The notes under the pieces were generated by a model that saw nothing but the letters and a program-made list of their open reading frames with translations, made no database searches and was not told the origin of the DNA. Source: Burkholderiaceae bacterium (lineage in GTDB: Bacteria > Pseudomonadota > Gammaproteobacteria > Burkholderiales > Burkholderiaceae_C). Taken from it: DNA of 37,247 nt. Numbering within the stretch: position 1 is the stretch's first letter; every line of letters begins with the position of its first letter. The stretch lies in contig JAFALA010000027.1 of assembly GCA_019234815.1 (NCBI GenBank), positions 1 through 37,247 of the forward strand, in the 5' to 3' direction. Made by a program: the position numbers and the translations under genes. This document shows positions 7,466 to 15,846 of this stretch, one piece after another.

Positions 7466-9625
7466 TCAGGGCCAGGCGCGGACCAGGTTGGCGGCATTGA
7501 CGCTGCCGATGCCGGTCGCGAAATCCCAGCCGGTGCCGGTGCCGAAGGCTCGTGCATAGCTTGAGTTGCTGGTCGACAGTACGCCGTAGCTGCCGCCGGG
7601 CAGATAGCAGTTGTGCTTGCCGCTGCAGTTCACGTCCATGTCGCCCAGGGTGATGTCGTAGAACACGCAGGTGCTGGCCGCGGCAAACCCGGCGCTCGAA
7701 TTGCAGGCGCTGCTGCCGTTGGCGCCGTATTCGGTGTTGGCCAGCGCGTAGTAGACCGGGTTTGGGTTGCCCTGGGCGCCGTGCACCTGGTTCACCAGCG
7801 CCTGTATGCCGGCCATGATGGGCGAGGCGAACGAAGTGCCGCCTGCGCCCGCCCATCCGCTGGGCGCGCCGCTGCAGGGTGCGCCGCCGTCCGCCAGGTC
7901 GGAGTCGCAGAACACGTAGTAATGGCCCCAGACCCCGTTGGCGGCGAACAGGGACACATCGGGAATGTCGCGCACGCCGTCGCGCGGATTGCCCACCAGG
8001 GCCTGCCACGCGGGCTTGGCGTAGCCCTTGCAGGAGCCGCTCACCACGCCACCGGTGGAGGGCGCCCCGCTGGCGCAGCCGCTCGGGCCGCCGCTGCCGC
8101 TGGCAGTGGTCAGGAAGTAGGCCCTGCCCGTGGCGCTGTTGCAAAAGCCCGCGCTGCCCCAGGTGCTGGCATAGCCTTCCACGGTCGCGATCAACACGCT
8201 GGCGCAGGAATCGTTCCAGGGAATTTCAGGCACGTAAGACAGCGCCGAGCCGTAGGTCGCCGTGTTGGTGGCGCTCCAGTAGCTGGCATTGCTGCCGGCA
8301 TAGCTGTCGCCGAAATCGGTTCCGCCGACCGCCACGTTGTAGGGCGTGGACGCAAAGCCGCTCACGCCGATGCCATGCGTGGCGTTGGCCTGGTTGGCGT
8401 CGCAGCTGGCCGCGCCCTCGTCGCCGGAGGACACGAAGACCGAGACGCCCTCCGCGGCCGCGGTCTGGTAGGTCGTGCTGTAGGCCGCATTGGCGGTGGC
8501 GCCGTTCATGGCTTCGCACTCACCGTAGCTGATGCTGACGATGGCGGGCGGCTTGCTGCCGCCCAGCAGGTTCTGCAGCGCAATCAGGCCGCCGAAAGTG
8601 GTGCGCGTGTCGCGGCACGAGGCCAGCACGATGGCGGCGCTGGGCGCAGCCGCGCTGGCCCACTCGGCGTCAAGCTCGGCCTCCATTTCGTTGCCGGCGA
8701 CCACGCCCGGATTGCCGCAATTGTTGTTGCCGTGCGCGGGCGCCGGGTGCACCTGGCTGAACGAGCCGGCCGTGTAGGCCGAGAGGCCGAAGGCGGCGCG
8801 GAAGCTGCTCCAGTCGGCCACGCTGTAGACGTTGGTGTCTTCAATCACGACGATGGTCTGCCCTTGGCCTGAAACACCGGATGCGAACAGCGGGTTCAGG
8901 TTGTAGATGGTGGCCAGGTCCGCGGGCACAACGGCCTGGTAGGTGCTGCCATTGCTGCTGAAGGTGTAGGCGCCCCGTGCCTTGAAGTGAGTGCGGGGGC
9001 GGAAGTCATGCAGCGACACCACGCCCTTGACCACCTCGGCCAGCGCAGCCGGGATGCGCGGGTTGCTGACATTGGCCATGTGCGAGGCGTTGCGGGCGTT
9101 GATGACATGGAGCTGGGTGCCGAAGGCCGCGCTGACCTGGGCGGCGGTGCCGGAAAAGTCGATCACCATGCCGCTGAGCCCCACGCCGTTGACGGTCAGG
9201 CTGTAGCTGGCCAGCCAGGCGCTGATCAGCTGGTGGTCGGCGGGGTTCGGGCCGTACTGAGTTTGCAACTGGTCGGCGCTCAGCCAGCGGCGGTAATTGG
9301 GGGAGGCCTTGTCCTGCAGCTGGGCCAGGTAGCTTTCGAGCGCCGCTTCGGTTTCGGGCGGACGCCGCAGCAGCAGTTGGACGTGGTCGAGCACGACATC
9401 GCCGTCGAGCTGTCCCTGGTCCCCTTCGCCGCTCGCCTCGGGCCGGACGTTGCCGGACAGCTCGACCGTGCTGTTGACGTCGACGGGGCGGGTCACCATT
9501 TGCCTGACGGGCTGCGTCGTCGAGACCCCGGCGGCCCAGGCCGTTGCGAGCGGGAGACCGAGCAGCAGCGCAAGCGTACCGAATTTGAGTGGCGTTCCGA
9601 AGCTTGTCCAGTGGATGCTCAACAT
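7466..9625 (-). CDS. Secreted S53-family serine-carboxyl peptidase (sedolisin)
   Basis: 719 residues. Sedolisins are acid-active endopeptidases with a Ser-Glu-Asp triad, made as secreted proenzymes. A signal peptide is visible (LKFGTLALLLGLPLATAWAAG). A pro-kumamolisin domain follows (about residues 35-200: PPETEAALESYLAQLQD, SYLTVNGVGLSGMVIDFSG). The catalytic domain holds the Glu-x3-Asp motif (MEAELDAEWA), the oxyanion Asp (SSGDEGAASC) and the nucleophile (GGTSFASPIMAG). Near the C-terminus, DITLGDMDVNC and WDFATGIGSVNA fit the calcium-binding end. The ATG at 9625 has a near-perfect Shine-Dalgarno (GGAGG, 8 bases). An in-frame ATG at 9676 lacks one. It stands alone between convergent HPP-CBS and divergent HD-GYP genes; a protein-degrading nutritional role is inferred. 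Confidence 0.94.
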   Translation of the reverse strand: MLSIHWTSFGTPLKFGTLALLLGLPLATAWAAGVSTTQPVRQMVTRPVDVNSTVELSGNVRPEASGEGDQGQLDGDVVLDHVQLLLRRPPETEAALESYLAQLQDKASPNYRRWLSADQLQTQYGPNPADHQLISAWLASYSLTVNGVGLSGMVIDFSGTAAQVSAAFGTQLHVINARNASHMANVSNPRIPAALAEVVKGVVSLHDFRPRTHFKARGAYTFSSNGSTYQAVVPADLATIYNLNPLFASGVSGQGQTIVVIEDTNVYSVADWSSFRAAFGLSAYTAGSFSQVHPAPAHGNNNCGNPGVVAGNEMEAELDAEWASAAAPSAAIVLASCRDTRTTFGGLIALQNLLGGSKPPAIVSISYGECEAMNGATANAAYSTTYQTAAAEGVSVFVSSGDEGAASCDANQANATHGIGVSGFASTPYNVAVGGTDFGDSYAGSNASYWSATNTATYGSALSYVPEIPWNDSCASVLIATVEGYASTWGSAGFCNSATGRAYFLTTASGSGGPSGCASGAPSTGGVVSGSCKGYAKPAWQALVGNPRDGVRDIPDVSLFAANGVWGHYYVFCDSDLADGGAPCSGAPSGWAGAGGTSFASPIMAGIQALVNQVHGAQGNPNPVYYALANTEYGANGSSACNSSAGFAAASTCVFYDITLGDMDVNCSGKHNCYLPGGSYGVLSTSNSSYARAFGTGTGWDFATGIGSVNAANLVRAWP

Positions 9626-9826
9626 GGCGACTACCTCCGCAATCCATGGGCTCGCCCGGCTCGGGCGCATGTCCATTCAAGCTAGTCCAAATGAGGGGAA
9701 AGGGTCAAGGTATCGACGGACAGCGCTTTGGGTTCACGCGCTCACCGGCTAGGGAAGCTCCTTAATTTGCAGGATGCCGCTGCCCTTATGCTTGATTTTC
9801 TAAAAAGACAAATCCACGCCTTTTCG

Positions 9827-11044
9827 ATGTTGAAAGAAATTGCGACCGCCGAGGTCCGGATCGGCATGTACCTGCAACGCCTGGAGGGGCCCTGGCTGGA
9901 TCATCCATTCTGGAAAACCAAGTTCTTGATCCGCGATCAGGCGGACTTGAACGCCTTGCGCGACAGCAAGATCAAGACCGTCTGGATCGACGCGTCCAAA
10001 GGTCTTGACGCCGCACCTGCCGCCGCACCTGCCCTTGCCGGCCAGGCCGCTGCCGATCCGGCGCCCCCAACGCCGCCTGCCGGTGCAGAGGCCGCCAGGC
10101 GACCCCTTGCGGTGGGGGAGGAGCTGGCTCGCGCCGGACAGATCGTGCAGAGCTCCCATGCCTTCGTGGTCAATCTGTTCAAGGAGGCCCGGCTGGGCCA
10201 TGCCGTGGATGCGGACGCTTGCGTGCCCATGGTGGCCGAGATCGCCAGCAGCGTGGCCAGAAACCCGTCGGCGCTGATCAGCCTGGCGCGCCTGAAGACG
10301 CGCGACGACTACACCTACATGCACTCGGTCGCCGTCTGCGCCTTGATGATTTCTCTGGCGAATCAACTCGGCTTGAGCGAGGCGCAGAGCCGCGAAGCGG
10401 GCCTGGCGGGGCTGTTGCACGACGTCGGCAAGATGGCCATGCCGACCGCGATCCTGAACAAGCCGGGGCAATTGACCGATGCCGAGTTCGGCGTCATGAA
10501 GCAGCATCCGGTCCGCGGCCACGCCATGCTCAAGACCGGCGATGCCGTGCCCGCGGCGGCGCTGGAGGTCTGCCTGCACCACCACGAGCGCTTCGACGGC
10601 AGCGGCTATCCTGACAGGCTGGCGGGCGACCGGATCTCGCTGCTGGCGCGCATGGGCGCCGTCTGCGACGTCTACGACGCCATCACCTCGCACCGGCCCT
10701 ACAAGCAGGCCTGGGACGCCGCCGGCTCCATCCAGCGCATGGCGCAGTGGACCGGGCATTTCGACCCAGTCATCTTCCAGGCTTTCGTGCGCAGCATCGG
10801 CATCTATCCGGTGGGCACCCTGGTGCGGCTGCAGTCGGGCCGTCTGGGCGTGGTGATCGAGCAAAGCGCCTCCAGGCTGACCCATCCGGTGGTCAAGCTG
10901 TTCTATTCCACCAAGGCGCAAATGCCCGTCCCGGTCGAAATCCTGCATCTCGACGCACCGCATTGCAGCGACAGGATCGTGGCCAAGGAAGATCCCCAGG
11001 CGCTAGGGTTTTCCAACCTGAACAAGCTCTGGATGGAGGCGTAA
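9827..11044 (+). CDS. HD-GYP cyclic-di-GMP phosphodiesterase with DUF3391 N-terminus
   Basis: 405 residues. HD-GYP enzymes hydrolyse cyclic di-GMP and so favour motility over biofilm. The N-terminal DUF3391 domain (about 1-65) is clear from MLKEIATAEVRIGMYLQRL and WLDHPFW. A Pro/Ala-rich linker follows. The catalytic domain has HDVGK (H198-D199) and the full signature HHHERFDGSGYP (about 251-262), so it should be active. The start at 9827 is chosen by family alignment. An in-frame ATG at 9788 would add 13 residues and has a weak AGGA upstream, so it is an alternative. A CBS-pair protein gene follows 56 bases later with its own ribosome-binding site. The chemoreceptor at the left edge is the only other motility-linked gene nearby. 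Confidence 0.92.
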   Translation: MLKEIATAEVRIGMYLQRLEGPWLDHPFWKTKFLIRDQADLNALRDSKIKTVWIDASKGLDAAPAAAPALAGQAAADPAPPTPPAGAEAARRPLAVGEELARAGQIVQSSHAFVVNLFKEARLGHAVDADACVPMVAEIASSVARNPSALISLARLKTRDDYTYMHSVAVCALMISLANQLGLSEAQSREAGLAGLLHDVGKMAMPTAILNKPGQLTDAEFGVMKQHPVRGHAMLKTGDAVPAAALEVCLHHHERFDGSGYPDRLAGDRISLLARMGAVCDVYDAITSHRPYKQAWDAAGSIQRMAQWTGHFDPVIFQAFVRSIGIYPVGTLVRLQSGRLGVVIEQSASRLTHPVVKLFYSTKAQMPVPVEILHLDAPHCSDRIVAKEDPQALGFSNLNKLWMEA

Positions 11045-11100
11045 TTTCGCGGGTGCAGGCGTACCATTGCGCTGTGCGCTTTTGAGCTTAGGAGACAAGC

Positions 11101-11562
11101 ATGAAAACTGTCGCGCAGATCATCAAGTCCAAGCCCGATCAGGCAGTCCACTCCATCACGCCCCAGGCCTCGATGCTGGAGGCCGCCACATTGATGGCCC
11201 GCCACAACGTGGGCGCGCTGCTGGTGATCGAGGGCGAGCGCATCGCCGGCATCGTGTCCGAGCGCGACATCGCGCGCCGCGGCGTGCTGGCCAGCGATGC
11301 CCCGGCACAGATCCCGGTGCTCGACATCATGAGCTCGCCCGTGCAGTTCGTGCAGCCGAACCAGACCACGGACGACTGCATGGCGCTGATGACCGAAAAG
11401 CGCCTGCGCCACCTGCCGGTGCTCGACAACGGGCGCCTGGTCGGCATGCTCTCGATCGGCGACCTGGTCAAGGACGTCATCTCCGAGCAGGAGTTCATCA
11501 TCCATCAGTTGGAGCACTACATCTCCGGAGACCGCGTGGAAGCCGCGGTGTGGCGCAGCTGA
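11101..11562 (+). CDS. CBS-domain-pair protein
   Basis: 153 residues, consisting almost only of two CBS motifs (about 10-65: SITPQASMLEAATLMARHNV, GIVSERDIARR; and about 75-130: VQFVQPNQTTDDCMALM, HLPVLDNGRLVGMLSIGDLV). Stand-alone CBS pairs bind adenosyl ligands and modulate partner proteins; the partner is not known. A GGAG sits 6 bases before the ATG at 11101. It follows the HD-GYP gene on the same strand and converges on the hybrid kinase gene, 39 bases away. Confidence 0.88.
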   Translation: MKTVAQIIKSKPDQAVHSITPQASMLEAATLMARHNVGALLVIEGERIAGIVSERDIARRGVLASDAPAQIPVLDIMSSPVQFVQPNQTTDDCMALMTEKRLRHLPVLDNGRLVGMLSIGDLVKDVISEQEFIIHQLEHYISGDRVEAAVWRS

Positions 11563-11601
11563 GCTGAACCGTCCGTCCTGGCAGCCCAACCCGGCGCCGT
11601 T

Positions 11602-14055
11602 TCACGGATATTTCAGGGCCTCGCTGAGCTGGTGCGGCGACACGGGCTTGAACAGCACCTGCCAGCCGCAGGCCTGGGCCCGCTCGATGAAGTCCGGCGA
11701 GGTGTCCCCGGTGATGATGAGCGCCCGGATGGGTTTGCCCAGGCGTTCCTGGACGGCGTGCAGGAACGCCATCCCGTCCAGCGCGCCGGGCAGCCGGTAG
11801 TCGGACACGTAGACATCGACCTCCGCGTCCCCAGCTTTGTGCTGCCCGATCGCTGCCAGCGCCGCTTCGGTCGAGCGATACCAGGACACGCGGCATCCTT
11901 GCACTTCCAGCCAGCTGATCAGCGACTTCGCCACCAGCGGATCGTCCTCCAGCAGGGTGACTTGGCGCGGCCCCCTGCCGACGGCGGCCGCTACCGGTTC
12001 GGTCCTTGAGGGCCGCGCCAAGTAGGCATCGGCCAGCGGCAGGACGAGTTCAAAGCGCGTGCCGCGCGCCAGGCGGGAGCTGTAGTGCAGCGGGCAACCC
12101 AGCAGGTCGGTCGAGCGGCGCACGATGGCCAATCCGAGACCGAAGCCCTTGCTGCGGTCGCGGTGCGGGTTGTCGACCTGATAGAACTCCTCGAACACAT
12201 GCTCGATCTGGTCGGCGGCGATGCCGATGCCGGTATCCCAGACCTGCAGCGCCACCTGGTCGCCGCGGCGCCGCACGGCCAGCAGCACGCCGCCGCGCTG
12301 GGTGTAGGCGACGGCGTTGGCCACCAGGTTGCGCATCACCGTGCTCACCAACTGGGGGTCGCTGCGCACCCACCAGTCGGCATCCGGGCTGTGCACGCGC
12401 CAGTGCAAGCCCTTGGCCTGCGCCAGCGAAGCAAATTCTGCGCTCATGCAGTCCAGCACGCGCTTGACCGGGAAGACCGTCATCTGAGGCCGCACGGCGC
12501 CGGCATCGAGCTTGGAGATGTCGAGCAGGCCTTCCAGCAGGCCCCCGACGGATTGCAGCGACAGGTCCAGCCCGTGCAGCGCCTGCTGCGCCGACGCCGG
12601 CAGCGATGCGCGCTTGAGGTGGTCCACGAACAGCGCGGCGGCCTGGATGGGCTGGCGCAGGTCGTGGCTCGCCGCGGCCAGGAAACGCGTCTTGGCCCGG
12701 TTCCGGTCCTCCAGCTGCTGGGTGCGCTGGGCCACCTCGCTTTCCAGCAGCGTGGCGTAATTGCGCGCCTGGCGCTGGTGTTCGTCCAGCGCCTCGGCCA
12801 TGCGGTTGAAGGCATGGCCGAGGTGGCCAAGCTCGTCGGACCGCTCTACCTGGATGCGCGCCCGCCAGTCGCCGTGTCCGAACGCGTCCAGCCGCTCCAT
12901 GGCCTGGCCCAGCGGTTTGGACACCTGGCGGCGGATGATCCATCCGACGATGGCCAGGTCCAGCAGCAGCGACGCCAGGCCCAGCCACAAGACTGTGCGC
13001 GCCGTTGAATTTGCGGCGCGGCTCAGCTGCTGTTTGGGCAGCACGCTGACGAAGTACCAGTCCGGCCCTTCGATCCGGGCCACGCCCAGGTACTCGTCGT
13101 AATCGTCCAAGGCCGCCACGTGCGCGCCGGGTGCCGTCCGCACCACTGCCGCGTAGATGGCCCGCAGGTGCGCGTCGCCTGAGGCCGGGATCGAGTAGAT
13201 GCCTTTTTGCTGGCGCAGGCTGTCCATGACCGCCTCGTCGGGATGGCTGACCAGTTGGCCGTCGGCCCGGAAAATCATGTTGCGCGTGCCTTCCAGGCCG
13301 GTATCGCGCGAGCGGTGGATGATGTCGTCCAGGCTGATCGAGGTGCCGGCGTAATAGTGGAATTGGCCATCGACATCCACCGGCAGGATGCAGGTGGTCG
13401 CGAATTGCTTGCCGATCCAGTCGTACCAGACGCCGGTCCAGGCGGGCCGGCGTTGCGGGTCGTTGGCGGGCAGCACGTTCTGCACCCAGGGGTACTGGCT
13501 GAACTCGGCGTTGGGCTCCAGGTCGTGATACCAGTCGACGCCAGGCCAGTAGGTGGCCGCCAGGCCCTCCATGGAAGCGAGGAAGGTGGTCAGGTAGCGG
13601 TCGCTCCAGGCGCGCCCGAAATGGCGCACCAGATCGGTCATGGTCACGATATCGCGCTTGATGCGGCCGTCCACCTGCACGCGCGATGCCACGTAGGCCG
13701 CCGGCTCGCGATGGACGTCAAACCCGGGTATCCGCCGCGTCGCGCCGTCGGCGTTGCGCGCAAAGACCTGCGAGAAGCCCTGTTCCACGGCCTGTTGAGG
13801 CGCGCGCGCCCGTTCGGCGAAGAAATTCTTGACCAGTACGCGCATGTTGTCCTCCGCCAGCAGGAACAACTGGCTCTCGTGCTCGCCGCGTTCGCGGACA
13901 TATTCGGCCAGTGTGCCGACCCCGCTGGCGGTGACGCTGCGGTAGACGTGCCAATACGCCGTGACGGTCACCACCACGATGACGATGGCAATGCGCACCG
14001 CCATCTGCGACAGCACGCGCGCGCCCAGGCTGTGCTTGGGCAGCCAGCGCGGCAT
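11602..14055 (-). CDS. Hybrid sensor histidine kinase with C-terminal receiver
   Basis: 817 residues. Order: membrane helix (about 14-36, MAVRIAIVIVVVTVTAYW), large periplasmic Cache-like sensor (about 40-320, with WPGVDWYHDLEPNAEF, YYAGTSISLDDI and GPDWYFVSVLP), second membrane helix (about 335-357), HAMP, coiled-coil, HisKA with the phospho-His in AASHDLRQPIQA (H464), HATPase (NAVAYTQRGGVLLAV, DTGIGIA, GFGLGLAIVRR) and a receiver with phospho-Asp in VSDYRLPG (D752), the Thr in IITGDTS and the Lys in LFKPV. The 'SHDLRQPIQA' type is shared by NahK/ErcS-like kinases. The start at 14055 is preferred (AAAGGG upstream); ATG at 14082 is the alternative. No cognate response regulator is adjacent. 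It is divergent from the chitinase, so a link to chitin sensing is possible but speculative. Confidence 0.9.
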   Translation of the reverse strand: MPRWLPKHSLGARVLSQMAVRIAIVIVVVTVTAYWHVYRSVTASGVGTLAEYVRERGEHESQLFLLAEDNMRVLVKNFFAERARAPQQAVEQGFSQVFARNADGATRRIPGFDVHREPAAYVASRVQVDGRIKRDIVTMTDLVRHFGRAWSDRYLTTFLASMEGLAATYWPGVDWYHDLEPNAEFSQYPWVQNVLPANDPQRRPAWTGVWYDWIGKQFATTCILPVDVDGQFHYYAGTSISLDDIIHRSRDTGLEGTRNMIFRADGQLVSHPDEAVMDSLRQQKGIYSIPASGDAHLRAIYAAVVRTAPGAHVAALDDYDEYLGVARIEGPDWYFVSVLPKQQLSRAANSTARTVLWLGLASLLLDLAIVGWIIRRQVSKPLGQAMERLDAFGHGDWRARIQVERSDELGHLGHAFNRMAEALDEHQRQARNYATLLESEVAQRTQQLEDRNRAKTRFLAAASHDLRQPIQAAALFVDHLKRASLPASAQQALHGLDLSLQSVGGLLEGLLDISKLDAGAVRPQMTVFPVKRVLDCMSAEFASLAQAKGLHWRVHSPDADWWVRSDPQLVSTVMRNLVANAVAYTQRGGVLLAVRRRGDQVALQVWDTGIGIAADQIEHVFEEFYQVDNPHRDRSKGFGLGLAIVRRSTDLLGCPLHYSSRLARGTRFELVLPLADAYLARPSRTEPVAAAVGRGPRQVTLLEDDPLVAKSLISWLEVQGCRVSWYRSTEAALAAIGQHKAGDAEVDVYVSDYRLPGALDGMAFLHAVQERLGKPIRALIITGDTSPDFIERAQACGWQVLFKPVSPHQLSEALKYP

Positions 14056-14266
14056 CACGGCTGCCCTTTGTCGCGGACCCATGCGCCCAGACCCGTCGTG
14101 CCGCCTAGGTTCAGATCCAGACTCAAGATACGTCTCATTAATATGTTAGGTGTTGCTGTGTGTGCGGTTCGGTCGATTCAAATCGGGCGCGCATGGCATG
14201 TGAGTCTATGCAGATTTGATTGTCGCTCACGAAAAATGGAATTCCGGCGTCCTTTGGATGTCGATG

Positions 14267-14283
14267 AATCCAATCAGATACCA
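14267..14283 (-). promoter_or_regulatory. Candidate operator, direct repeat TGGTAT-N5-TGGATT
   Basis: Minus strand reads TGGTAT ctgat TGGATT, with the two TGG starts 11 bases apart. It has the same layout as the sites at 14341, 15826 and 28141. It is the weakest of the family because its second half departs most from TGGTAT. Confidence 0.35.
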
Positions 14284-14340
14284 TGAGAATTGAAGTTTCC
14301 TCAGTAAATCAATGAAATTCCAGGCCAAGTCTTGCTATAT

Positions 14341-14357
14341 TGGTATTTAAGTGGTTT
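14341..14357 (+). promoter_or_regulatory. Candidate operator upstream of the chitinase, TGGTAT-N5-TGGTTT
   Basis: Reads TGGTAT ttaag TGGTTT, the TGG starts being 11 bases apart (about one helical turn). It lies 37 bases before the chitinase ATG. The layout recurs before the GlcNAc kinase and the TonB receptor, so a shared regulator, most simply the GntR protein of the locus, is inferred. Confidence 0.5.
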
Positions 14358-14394
14358 AAATAATTTAGACTGTCTGGATGAATGAGGAGGGGGC

Positions 14395-15666
14395 ATGCGG
14401 ACTGGATCTCGATCATGGCGCTGGGCGCTGGGTGCGGCATGGCTGCTGGGCTGCTGCTCGGCCTGGTCTGGCGACGTCATGCATCTGTTTGTTCCGCAGC
14501 CGCGCAACTTTGACCGGGCCGGCGGCAAGGTGGTGGCCGCCTATGTGGGCAGTTGGACCGCGGTCGAGCGCCTGGAGCAACTGCCGGTCGGGGGTGTGAC
14601 CCATCTTCTCTATGCCTTCCTGCATGCGTGCGGACCGGGCCAGCTTGCCAGCGATGCGGCGGCGTGCCAGGGCCAGCGGGACTTTGAATTGGCCGAGGGC
14701 GCGCGTGACGCGGCGTTTGACGCGGCGTTTGTGCGGCTCAAGCGGCGCGCGCCGCATCTGCGGGTGCTGGCGTCCATCGGCGGGTGGGGCGGGTCCGATC
14801 CGTTCTTTCATTTGGCCAACGATCCCGCGCGCCGCGCCGTGCTGGTGGCATCGGCCTTGCAGTTCCTGCGCGCGCATCCGGGTTTTGATGGACTGGACAT
14901 TGATTGGGAGCATCCCGGCGACAACGGCGCCGCCAATGGCGTGCCCTTGGGGTCACCCCAGGACGGGCAGGGTTATGCGGATCTGATGCAGGACCTGAGG
15001 CGGGGCCTGGACCGCCTGTCGGCGCAAACCGGGCGGCGCTACCTCCTGAGCACGGCCGTCAACCCGGCGTCGAAAATCATCGAGCGCATCAATTTCCAGC
15101 AGGCGGAGACCGCGCTCGATCTGGTGTTCATGATGAGCTACGACTTTTATGGACCCTGGACTGCGACGGCGGGCCATCACAGTGCGCTGGCAAGTCCGCC
15201 GCAAGCCGTATTGCCGCAGGTCGACGACAGCGTGGAGGCCTCGGTCGATCACCTGCTGCGCGCGGGCGTTCCCGCGTCGAAGATCGTGGTCGGCGTTGCG
15301 ATGTACGGCCGAGGGTTCACGGGGGTTGCGCGGCCGGTCCAGGGCGCATCGTACGAAGGGGTCTATGCCGATGCCGAGGGCGCGATGCCCTACCGCGAGA
15401 TCGCCGCCGATTTCCTGGACGGCGCCGGTCGCGGCCGGCATGGCTATCAATTGGTATTGGATTCCGATCGCGACGCCTACAGCCTCTACAACCGCGCGCT
15501 CCAACGCTGGATGAGCTATGACGATCCGCGTGCCGTGCTGGAGAAGGGGCGTTTTGTGCGCCAACGCGGCCTGGCGGGCCTGTTTGCCTGGGAGCTGAGC
15601 CAGGACAATGGTGAGCTGCTCAATGCCATGCAGCTCGGGCTTGGCGATGGCCTGGTGCCGCCCTGA
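14395..15666 (+). CDS. GH18 chitinase, probable lipoprotein
   Basis: 423 residues. GH18 chitinases cleave beta-1,4-GlcNAc chains by substrate-assisted catalysis. The active-site motif DxxDxDxE is complete (FDGLDIDWEHP, D165-E172). Other family marks are LRVLASIGGWGGSDPF, MSYDFYGPW and VGVAMYGRGF. The N-terminus has basic residues, a hydrophobic stretch and WLLGC with Cys20, which reads as a lipobox, so membrane anchoring in the periplasm or outer membrane is likely. No chitin-binding module is seen; it is a bare catalytic domain. The start is firm: GAGGAGGGGG ends just before ATG 14395. It is the first gene of the chitin/GlcNAc locus, with its own promoter region carrying a candidate operator. 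Confidence 0.94.
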   Translation: MRTGSRSWRWALGAAWLLGCCSAWSGDVMHLFVPQPRNFDRAGGKVVAAYVGSWTAVERLEQLPVGGVTHLLYAFLHACGPGQLASDAAACQGQRDFELAEGARDAAFDAAFVRLKRRAPHLRVLASIGGWGGSDPFFHLANDPARRAVLVASALQFLRAHPGFDGLDIDWEHPGDNGAANGVPLGSPQDGQGYADLMQDLRRGLDRLSAQTGRRYLLSTAVNPASKIIERINFQQAETALDLVFMMSYDFYGPWTATAGHHSALASPPQAVLPQVDDSVEASVDHLLRAGVPASKIVVGVAMYGRGFTGVARPVQGASYEGVYADAEGAMPYREIAADFLDGAGRGRHGYQLVLDSDRDAYSLYNRALQRWMSYDDPRAVLEKGRFVRQRGLAGLFAWELSQDNGELLNAMQLGLGDGLVPP

Positions 15667-15697
15667 TGGATCTGTCATCAAGATGACGGGCTTATTG

Positions 15698-15735
15698 TGG
15701 TATCTATATCCACCATGTTTGGTACATAGTGGTAT
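15698..15735 (+). promoter_or_regulatory. Clustered TGGTAT elements between chitinase and kinase
   Basis: Two adjacent elements. At 15698 TGGTAT ctata TCCACCA is an imperfect inverted repeat (TGGT...ACCA). At 15720 TGGTAC atag TGGTAT is a direct repeat with a 4-base spacer. Both resemble the operator-like repeats at 14341 and 15826. They lie 110-150 bases upstream of the kinase start and would suit an upstream operator. Confidence 0.4.
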
Positions 15736-15825
15736 GCAAGATGATGGGTTTGAATGTAAATCCAGCCATTTCATTGGGATGATGGGGGTGGATTCGGTGT
15801 CAACCCTGATCTTTTGAACCTGTTT

Positions 15826-15842
15826 TGGTACTAAAATGGTAT
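15826..15842 (+). promoter_or_regulatory. Candidate operator abutting the GlcNAc kinase start
   Basis: Reads TGGTAC taaaa TGGTAT, the TGG starts 11 bases apart. It ends 4 bases before the kinase ATG. It can also be read as an inverted repeat (TTGGTAC/GTATCAA). Its position over the place where a ribosome-binding site would normally be suggests strong repression of the operon. Confidence 0.5.
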
Positions 15843-15846
15843 CAAC

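Larger units (their letters stand above)
14056..14394. other. Intergenic region between hybrid kinase and chitinase
   Basis: A 339-bp divergent promoter region, visibly AT-richer than the flanking genes. I see no coding potential. It holds two candidate operators of the direct-repeat type described separately (14267-14283 on the minus strand, 14341-14357 on the plus strand) and, at its right end, the ribosome-binding site GAGGAGGGGG of the chitinase. Confidence 0.6.

Noticed and set aside
6187-7500. 437-codon plus-strand frame overlapping the HPP-CBS gene
   Set aside because: It is a different frame of the same region with Ala/Gly/Arg-rich sequence; the 390-residue frame has membrane helices and CBS motifs.
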